64,000 nt of DNA from NCBI GenBank assembly GCA_002633005.1, contig NMRA01000150.1, positions 262,434-326,433 of the forward strand, given 5' to 3'. How positions within the stretch are numbered: the first letter of the stretch is position 1; each line of letters opens with the position of its first letter. This document shows, in pieces, positions 51,795 to 62,800 of the stretch. The position numbers and the translations under genes are program-made. The stretch is from Phoronis australis (taxonomy: Eukaryota; Phoronida; Phoronidae). The notes under the pieces were generated by a model that was not told where the DNA came from, did no database searches, and was given only the letters and a program-made list of their open reading frames with translations.

Positions 51795-54700
51795 TGTGTG
51801 TTTCAAGGGTCTCACCGATCTTGCAGGCACATCTGAGATGAGTATATTCCTGTTGGATCCCTTAATCTTCCCTTTAAAACTCTTGGATGGTTGCGTGGTG
51901 TCAGTAGTTACAGGAAGTGGAGGTGGCTGAACACCACTTCCTGTATCACTGGGTGACTTGACGACTGCAGATATTGACTTGACTATCTTCTTCTTAGACT
52001 TGATGGCAGTATCTGACCTAGTCAGCTGAGGATGAAAGGTTGGCAGTGTTATGAACAATAATTCTAATGATTACAATATGGAACAAAACAGACAGTCGCA
52101 GAATTCAACACCACATGGTGTTCAACTGAAGCGCAGACCAAGGAGGAACTATACAAAGACAAGTACATATTTACAGACATTTGCTCATCCAATGACAGTT
52201 GTAAACATGTGAAGTCACGTTAGTCATAAGGAAAATAATGGTATTACTCAACGTTTGAACGTTATTTTCAAACAAAATTTGATAGGCCTGCAACTTCCAA
52301 AACATTGGAGTAAATTATGTTCGTATTGTTTTTCACAACTGAGCAATATTGTAACATAGGGCAAAAATTTCATGAGCAAAACCCTGAATTTCAACAAATT
52401 TGAGATGTATGAAGAAGACACCATGGCTCTTGTCCACCCACTGAGACACTCTAGACTCACCTTCTGCTCTAACGTTTTCCTCCCAGAATCCTTAGCCTCA
52501 TTATCATCATCATCGTCATCCTCTTCTTCATCATCAACACCTGTCACATTCTTAACTCCAACAGCGCGTGCTCTCTTAGGCGCAGTTTTCCTCATCTTCT
52601 TCACAACTTTCTGAGAAAATGTTGACAAAAACAAAGTGATGTACCCACGCATGGTTACAAACAATTTACCAAAATTATGATCAGTAGCAAGTGGAGCTTC
52701 TGAAATAAAATCAACGTATAGCACCAAGAACAAAGGATAACAGTACAAGCATTTAAGGCGTATGATTGTACCTAATAGGAAGCGCATGTGTTCTGAAGTC
52801 CCAATTGCCTGACCCCAACCCCAACCACAACTCCAACCCTAACCTTAACCTAAGGCCTCAAAAAGTACAATAAAGAAAAATCCTTCAACAATGTGCTTAG
52901 AAAACAATATATTGCATGTTTTGTGGAATCCTCAAATAATTCATTAAGTGACGACGTAATGTTCATAATGAATTATTATTTTATATATTAGGAGACATTG
53001 ACAGCCATTACTGTCTAGAGCTAACATGAGCCATAGATTGACTTGGCATGCCATATTAGGAAGAAATGATTGTCATTACTGTCAATACAGCTAACAAGAG
53101 CCAGCAGAAACAACAAGAGCAAATGGTGATCTGAAAGATTTACATTCTGTCACTGATATTTATGGTAAATGTGAGTGCACTGTTCCATCACACCAACATG
53201 ACTGAAAGTACACCCCACCACTGTTATATTGGAGACCTACACGTCAGATAGTGCACTCAACTGTTATATTGGAGACCTACACATGTCAGATAGTGCACTC
53301 AACTGTTATGCTGGAGACCTACACATGTCAGATAGTGCACTCAACTGTTATGCTGGAGACCTACACATGTCAGATAGTGCACTCAACTGTTACGTTCGAG
53401 ACCTACAAATTCCTGAAAGTGCACACAACAACTGTAATGTTATTGTCAAGTTTAGAAAAGAACAGTTGTGGAATGTGAGCAGGGTTTACCTACAAACAAA
53501 GGAAAACATTTTTTTGACTCTGAGAGAACCATGAAGTTTGAAGGAACATGTGAGAGGTAATTAAAAGTTAAACTCAAAATAAACAGCGAAAATGGCAGCA
53601 GTTTTAATTCAACAATTTTAAATTTGTGTAAGTGGGAAAAGTACAGCATAAAGAATTATTGCCAAATTTTGTGCTCATGCATTCAAGCATAACAAGACTA
53701 AATGTGTAGGTTAGTGTAGAGTGGACTGCTATGCTAGGTGTATGTTAGTCATAGTCATCCACCCATTACCAACACTGTGTCACATTCACTATACACTACC
53801 TTGTCAACACCTCCACCTGACATCTTAGCCTGAAGTACGGGAAAGACCAAACACATGTAAGCAGTTGACATCTCACACTAAGGTCAAGGGTCATGAACTC
53901 AGTAGAAATGATATCAATAAGCATGGAAGCACATGGAACAAAGAAGACTGAACTAATGATGGCTTAATCAGTGTAGGTGAACAGTTTGTTATAATGCACC
54001 ATAACTGTGAACACAGGATGACACTGCCTTCAGGTAGAACTGAGTTTTAAACACACGATGACTCTATTGGGAATCAGAGAATACAGTGTCTAGTGTGCAG
54101 AACTGAGTTTGATCGATTAATCATCCAATGAAAAGTGTCTAATTCAGATCTTACACATTTACCATGAAAATCCTATAAAATCACTTGAATTTGACAAGTA
54201 TAAAGCAATATGAGACAAGTAGAAAATATTAAACATTTTACAAAATAAGATTTCTATAAAAGAAAAACCATGAGGGTAATTGTCTGTTTTGACACAATAT
54301 TCATGAAATGGATGATTGTTGATGTCATCCTCCATGTTTACACAAAAGTGAATGAAACCCTCAGAATGTAACACATAGCAAAACAACAGATTAAACAGCG
54401 CTGGAATGAAAGACAGTGAAATGTAAGAATAAGTGTGACATATAAATTTGGTGTGTCAAAAAACAATGTATGTTCAACAATTTTATATGTATTTTTTGAA
54501 ACTTGGAATACATTAAATTTGGTGCAATTCCTGCAAAATTTGAGAACTTTGTCTTCCTAGCTTGTTACAATTAAGCGCAATTAGTAATCAAAGTGAAATG
54601 TAACAGCCAAACATCAGTATCACACAGACAATGGATAGAAGAAAATACGTGATTAAATCATTCATTAAAACTCAACACATTGTATCTTCATTATCACAGC

Positions 54701-57700
54701 CAAATATGAACAATATGGCGATACATTGATTCATTCAGCAACTACTGACAAGGCTGTTATTGAGGAGCTTTGTTTGCAGTAACTAGAAATGGAAAGTTTG
54801 AGTCGATGTTTTGAGAAATATGTGAAGTGTGTTAATAACTTACTTGATGCTAAATGTCGTTCAAAGCATGCAAGTCCATCAAAACGCTATTTTTGTGAAA
54901 CACTGAAACTATCTTGAGAGATATTTTATTTATTTATTAAATTCCTGTGCTGAATAGGACGGTGGTGATTTCACCTTCAGCCATCAAGTACATAATTTTT
55001 TTTTAACCTTAACTTTTCAAATAATTACCTCCAGTTTAAAACTCGATTCTTGTGAAATTTGTTATCCAAGTTATTGCTATTAATAACAGACTATGATTGA
55101 GTGCATTTTTGTGTTGATCTTCATACATGTAAAATTATTAAAATTACAGTTTGTTGAATCTTGAAATGCTTTTTTGACACACCAATATAGATTACAAAAG
55201 GAATTTAATCCATTAAAACATGACAGAGGTATCACTCAAGACAACAAAACAGAAATTTGAAATACAACGATACATGAAACAAGAACTCCAGGAAACACTC
55301 CATACCAAACACAAAGAATAAAATGTAAAGACATAAAGCTGACAAAAAATAAATAAAAAATATGTGAGATTAAGCTTGGACGTATTTGAATTTTTCAAAA
55401 ATTTCTCCCCGAAAATCTGCATCAAAAACTCAGAATGGAAACTAAAAAATTGTTTAGCACATTGCTTTAAAGTGGCAGTCACTATGACAACAAATAGCAT
55501 GCATCTGTAAATGAATGAATAAAACAAAGTACTCATAATGTGTTGGCAAAGAGCGCCCCCTGGAGTAAGACTTACCTTGCACTTCCTGTCTACAATCTGC
55601 AGTGCTCACCATGTTCGACTTACTGTTACAGTCACTCACTCACACACTTGCAAAACAAATGGTTTTCATGCTTCTGCTAACTTGTTGTCAAATGAAACAA
55701 CGACTTCTGTAGCAGACAGCTCAACTGAAGGTGAAGCATTTTGTTACTTGTTGTCAAATGAAAGGAAGACCTCTGTAGCGGATGGCTCAAGGTAAAGCAT
55801 TCTCTTACTTATGGTATTAAGTATGAAGAAAAGAGTAGAAAAAAAAGTTACTGTTCTCAAGCAAATGTAAAGGAGCCAACTCAAGAAAGGAAACAGAAAC
55901 TCACGTGAAAACAATTTGAAAGGAGAATGATCACATTTCAAGTTCAGTATCTTTAAGAAACACAGTCGTGTTATCAAACAATAGAAGGAAAGTTCTGAAT
56001 TATACTGTCAAGTTTCACAATATCTCCTCATGCCATTTGGAATCGTTCCAAAGAATAACACTGATTTTATGAATGATCTTGGGACCATTACCATAACTGA
56101 AATGAACTTACTACTATAATATCTGATAATAAGTAACATATTGATTGTGCTTTATTAGTAAGGGGAAACTGGACCGAGACCAATGTGTAATATTTAACGT
56201 TGTCTGCTCCCAACATTGATGTGTCAGACAGATACTGACTTATCCCACATGATGGCTCACAAAAACTTGAAAAACAAACATTTACTTAGTTATAGTGACA
56301 CAGTACAAATTGCAATGATCTCTTTACAGCAATATGATCCAAGAATTTATTTTTAATTTTCCAAGGTAGTTGGACAGAAATGGATACTAGAAATCAAAAT
56401 TCATATTCATTCACTCAAGCATTCAGACATGACTAACCTTGGCAGAGATGATCTGCGAGATATCCGGCCTGCTCTCTGTTTGTTGAGATTTTATTACCTC
56501 TGGTTTACGCAAGTGGTCGTGATCTGCTTTTGGTATCGTAGAACGAGATATGGCTACTTTCTTTTTCTCGTCCGCCATAATCTTCTTCACATCAAGCTGA
56601 AATGGAAACATTTAAATTCCTGTTAAATTACGCCTATACATCAACACATTACACATACACGTCAACACATCCTGATATTATCATGAACTGTAACACAAGT
56701 CTTGTACCACAATACCATGCTTGTGCAACGTCCAGAATAGTAAAATGTCATCAATTTCATGCATAAATATTTACCAAAATTGATCTCTTTAAATTTTTAA
56801 AAGGTCTCTGATATTGTTGTGAATGTCCATAATTTCTCAAAAGATTGTATAACATGGCGACATGGCTGTGGTGTAGAACATAAACAGCACATATCAATGG
56901 TGATACTTGACTTGTCAGGCATACAGTGCCCTAACGAAAACAATGTGTCAACTTTTGCCAGGTCAACAATCTAGAATTGTGTTGGGGAAAGAGAATGGAG
57001 TTTGCAAGTTCTGATGGCATGAGAATACAATTAGCGGAAATTTTTTGAAAGGCTATGTGTCAGGAACTATTAATAACCACAATATATCAGTATTGATCAC
57101 CATTGGTAAATCACTGACAAAACGAAGTACATCATAAAGCCTGCCAGCAGATGGAGACTCTGTACTGTGTAAGACAACTTAATGGTAACTAAGTGTGATG
57201 TAGATTCTATATACTATGTAAGACAACTTAATGATAACTAAGTATGATGTAGATTCTATATACTATGTAAGACAACTTAATGATAACTAAGTGTGATGTA
57301 CTTTACCTTTACTTTACTAATGTTAGTTGGTCTAGTCTCAAACTTTGTGGGTTCTCTGGCTATTTCCTGCACAGCCTTCTTCTTGACAGGAAGAGCTAGA
57401 AGCACGAGATGAGCATATGTACAGCTGACAGACTTATGGTTTGTGAGGGACAAAATACATGCACATCAGACAGACTTATGGTTTGTGAGGGACAAAATAC
57501 ATGCACATCAGACAGACTTATGGTTTGTGAGGGACAAAATACATGCACATCAGACAGACTTATGGTTTGTGAGGGACAATATGCATGAACATCAGACAGA
57601 CTTATGGTTTGTGAGGGACAAAACGCATGCACATCAGATAGACTTATGGTTTGTGAGGGACAAAATACATGCACATCAGACAGACTTATGGTTTGTGAGG

Positions 57701-59820
57701 GACAAAACGCATGCACATCAGATAGACTTATGGTTTGTGAGGGACAAAATACATGCACATCAGACATACTTATGGTTTGTGAGGGACAAAACGTATGCAC
57801 ATCAGACAGGCTTATGGATTGTGAGGGACAGAACACATGCATATCATACAGGCTTGTGGTTTGTTAAGGACAGAATACATGCACATCAGACAGACTGTAG
57901 TTGTAGTACGCGATGCACCACTAACTCACAGTTACTCATGTTCAAGTACTGTTTATAGTCAAACATGCCAACATTTATGATCATTAATACGGATAATAAC
58001 AACTGCAAATATTATGAAAAGCTACAAAACAGACAGCTAGAAGACAAGAAGAACATGTTTAAGTGAATCAAATGATGGACTGTTGTTACCTATTTCAACA
58101 TTTCAAGATTTATGTAACTCTGGTTTTAATTAAACCAGCTTGCCTTTCACACAAACCAAGTTTTGAGTGAGATCATTCACTGTTACGAATGCGGTCTCAA
58201 ATTGGTCCTTAGTCTAATTGGAGGTGATTTCAAGGCTTTGAAAGAACAGTCACTTCATTATTGTTTGAGACGAGGCTCCACAAACTGGCTTTTCACAGCG
58301 TGTGATTTCATGTTATTTCATGTGCCTAGCATAGTCTCTAGGAATAATAAACCATCAGATCTTTACAAACCCATTTTTAATAGTTTATTGACATTAATAT
58401 CATATACAAATGATGGAGACGTGATTATTTAACACAATCACACACACAAGAATGCACGGACATACACACACACACACGCACACACACACGCACACACACA
58501 CACACATGCACATTTTGAGACTAGATAATGCAACATTAGCTAATAATCAAAGAAACAGAAGACACAAAAACGACCATCTTCAACTAAATTTTTCATTTTC
58601 ATGGTTTCTGACATAATACATTTTTCGTTTTAATAATTGTAAAACTTCCTTCCACAAAAGTTCCATGATTGAAGGAGTAATGCTTGTGATGCTTGTGAGC
58701 CTTTGGCAGTAAATGTGATACTTTCACATTTCCCAAACAATTGAGTAAATTTATTATTATTATACCCGGTTCATGTAGTTTAATGAAGAGAATATTGTTG
58801 ACAACAAAATATGTTTTTGAAAATAACCATTGAATTATAGCAGACTAGAAAGTGTTTCTCACATTACGATTCAAGTAAAAATGAGCTATATTCTCTGTCT
58901 CTGGCAAAGCTATGAATCTTGGACACCAATACTGTCCATCACCATCAAATATTGTCCACCATCCAATATTGTCCACCATCCAATATGTCTTACCACTCTT
59001 TTTTACTTCAACCACAGGCGCTGGTTCTGGCTCTTCTGCACTGGACTCACCCCCCTGTATTGGATACAGTACACAATTTACAAGACAGTACAGTACAAAG
59101 ATTATTGAATACTGTTTACATTGGATACAATATACAATGAACAGCTACAATACAAGAATAATTATATACTGTATACATTAGATACAATATACAACACAGC
59201 TACAGTACAAAGATTATTTTATATTTTTTACATTGAATACCCAAATGAATAGCTACAATATAATATATATTGGATACGATATACACGGATTATTGTATAC
59301 TTTATAAATTGGATGTACGTTGTAATGATATTCCTTAATAAACCATTTTTGTTATTTTAACCGTTGGCATCGTACCATAACTTTACTCTTTCCAGCATTG
59401 CTGCCCTACATAACTAGTACATACTAACTCTGAATAAACATTTCAAATAAAAATTAGCTATTTTAGAAGTAATTCAATCTAAAATACAATTTCCAGTGTT
59501 AGACATCAGTTAAAGGAATGTAGTGTTAACTCACCTCAGATACAGATGCTTCACTGGGAGTGGGAGGAGTTGTGGGCGGGGTCACTGTGGGTGATGGCCC
59601 TGGCGACACACCAAAGGCAGGGTATGTTATAATGTCTCGCTTCTGTTTCATCTCACGAATTATGTCTGAAAACACAACAAATATGACAATAACTGGCAGG
59701 GATAGCTGTGACAGAGAGTAACTTTACACAGAGCTAGATAAAGTAAAGGCAGATCAAAACTGAAATGTCATTTTCATTGAAACACGATTGCTCAACTATT
59801 AACAAGTGTGTGTGAGTGTA

Positions 59821-59864
<44 letters not shown>

Positions 59865-62800
59865 NNNNNNNNNNNNNNNNNNNNNNNNNNNNNNNNNNNN
59901 NNNNNNNNNNNNNNNNNNNNNNNNNNNNNNNNNNNNNNNNNNNNNNNNNNNNNNNNNNNNNNNNNNNNNNNNNNNNNNNNNNNNNNNNNNNNNNNNNNNN
60001 NNNNNNNNNNNNNNNNNNNNNNNNNNNNNNNNNNNNNNNNNNNNNNNNNNNNNNNNNNNNNNNNNNNNNNNNNNNNNNNNNNNNNNNNNNNNNNNNNNNN
60101 NNNNNNNNNNNNNNNNNNNNNNNNNNNNNNNNNNNNNNNNNNNNNNNNNNNNNNNNNNNNNNNNNNNNNNNNNNNNNNNNNNNNNNNNNNNNNNNNNNNN
60201 NNNNNNNNNNNNNNNNNNNNNNNNNNNNNNNNNNNNNNNNNNNNNNNNNNNNNNNNNNNNNNNNNNNNNNNNNNNNNNNNNNNNNNNNNNNNNNNNNNNN
60301 NNNNNNNNNNNNNNNNNNNNNNNNNNNNNNNNNNNNNNNNNNAGGTCACTCAGAGGTCACTCAGAGGTCACTCAGTTTACCCTCTTCCTCATCCGTTTCA
60401 TCATCTGGTACAGAGTATTTTTTGGATTTCTTTTTCTTTTTTCTTTTTTTCTTTTTCACAGCAGCTAACCTTGAAGAAAGCTCTGCAAGCCGACAACTTT
60501 ATCAAAGACATGTGTCATGTATGACATGTGTCATGTATGACATGTGCCATGTATGACATGTGCCATGTATGACATGTGTCATGTATGACATGTGCCATGT
60601 ATGACATGTGCCATGTATGACATGTGCCATGTATGACATGTGTCATGTAAGACAATTTTCCTCTCACAAATCATCTCTAGTTCTCCAGCATAAATGATGG
60701 GGCATACCACTAATGGTGTCCAGGAATGACTGCCTAATTGTGACAAACAATGCCTAATTGTGGCAAAAACATTAACATCTTAAAGGATAAGAGACTGCAT
60801 GTGTATATGACTGACCATAGGCCCCAACCTATGTAAGAATTTCACCATGGACCTTCAACCTGTGTGAACAGATCATCACGGACCCCATCCTCTGTAAACA
60901 AGTCACCATGGACCTCCCATCCTATGTGAAGGCTTTACCATGGACCCCCATGAGAACACCTCACCATAGACGCCATACTTGTACCATACCAATCGTAACA
61001 ACTTAGTCAACTTTCATTCTCACTTTACTATACAATTGACAGTAAAAAGTTGTAAATACTAATTATAATGTTCATAGCAGTCTATGAAGATCATAATTTT
61101 TAAGTGCAGCACAACAAAATGTTTACCTATGGGTAAATATGACTGACAATTGTAAAGATAAATATGTCTCGGTCAGTGACTGTGATAGACATATGAAACA
61201 TGAGCAATTGTTTACCTTTGGTTAAACTAGACTGTGACAATCTTCTAAAGGTGCGTATATCTTGGTTAGTGACGGTGGCAGACATGCGTAAATCAAGCAG
61301 TGACAATGTAAGAGGCGTCTCCATGGGAGAGAAGTACGTCTCTGTGGGTGCCATGGAGATTTCCGACTCAGATATTTCCTCACTAACAACTTCCTCTTCA
61401 GGCTCAGTAACAACGTTGCCCGCCATGAAAGAATGGTCAAACACCAGGTCATAAGGTTTCTGGAACACAAGAACAAACAAAGTGAGTCATAGTACTGGAA
61501 CTATTTTATGTAACTACGTTATAACAGTAAATTGGCAAAATATAACTACTGTGTCAGCTCAAATATTTAAAAGATTTTTGAAGAATGTGATGTACGCAAA
61601 GACTTGCTATATTTAATGAATGTAACTTCCAAGAAATAAACTAAAAGATCTACAGATAAGACATCTTTGCAAAGTTTGCAAAGAAGATGAAAGAAATTGC
61701 TCCTGAACGTAGTATTCAAATGATACTTAAAAAGGAGGTATAGTTACAAAAACTGAACTTACCAAATACTTGTCCAAATTGAGAGGTTCAGGATCCACAG
61801 AAATGTTCTCGTACTTGACGTAAGGATCTTCATATATGTCGGACTCTAAAAAAAGGACAAAAATGTATTGCCACAATTTTAAGCATGAACCAGTAAGAAT
61901 TTCTATACAAAAAGGTGCAATAAAAGAGACAGTTTTTGTGCCAGACAATAAAAGACATAGTATATATTCCACCAGGTGTCACTACATACCCTCTCCATCA
62001 TCTTCCTCATCCTCATCCCTAATTGATATATTGTGCAGAACTGAAACGAACAATCAATAAGGTCAGCACTACAACCAACCAATCATTACTTTATTCATAT
62101 TTATAATACACTTGTTATGACATGTGCCATCTGTATTGTAACATGACACAAGGAACTTCACATGTGACATTCAAATGTTCCATGTGAGAATGTTATGTTC
62201 CATGTGAGAATGTAATGTCTCACATGAGAATGTAAAGTCTCACATGAGATTATAATGTCGCATTTGATAATATAATGATTCATGTGAGAATGTAATGTCT
62301 CATGTATAAAGGCTATGCCCCATGTGAGATTAGGTCAATACTTATTTTGAAAAAATGAGCAATACTTGGCGTCTTACCTCTAGCTGCCTCCAATATGTAA
62401 ATTTGATTATGAAAACCAAATATAAGATCTCCGCGAGAATTGAGGAAGAGAAGAGAACAAAGTGAGTCATTCAGGAGTATCTCTGTTGTCAATGTCCGCT
62501 CAACCGCATTCCATATCTTGATGTAACCATCAGCACTGAAAGTGTAACATCAATCCTCACTAATACAGACACATTACACATAAGACCTCACTAACACAAT
62601 TAACACATTACACATAAGACCTCACTAATACAAACACATTACACATAAGACCTCACTAATACAAACACATTACACATAAGACCTCCCAAATACAGACACA
62701 TTAAGACCTCAATAATACAGACACATTACACACAAGACCTCACTCATACAGACACAGTACATATAAGGACATGGACGCAGAATGATTAGTTTTTACATGA

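Noticed and set aside
51712-51930. Cysteine/valine repeat ORF
   Set aside because: Translation of a (GT)n microsatellite read into the antisense of exon 15.
59792-60556. ORFs spanning the third gap
   Set aside because: They consist of N bases plus (GT)n translation.
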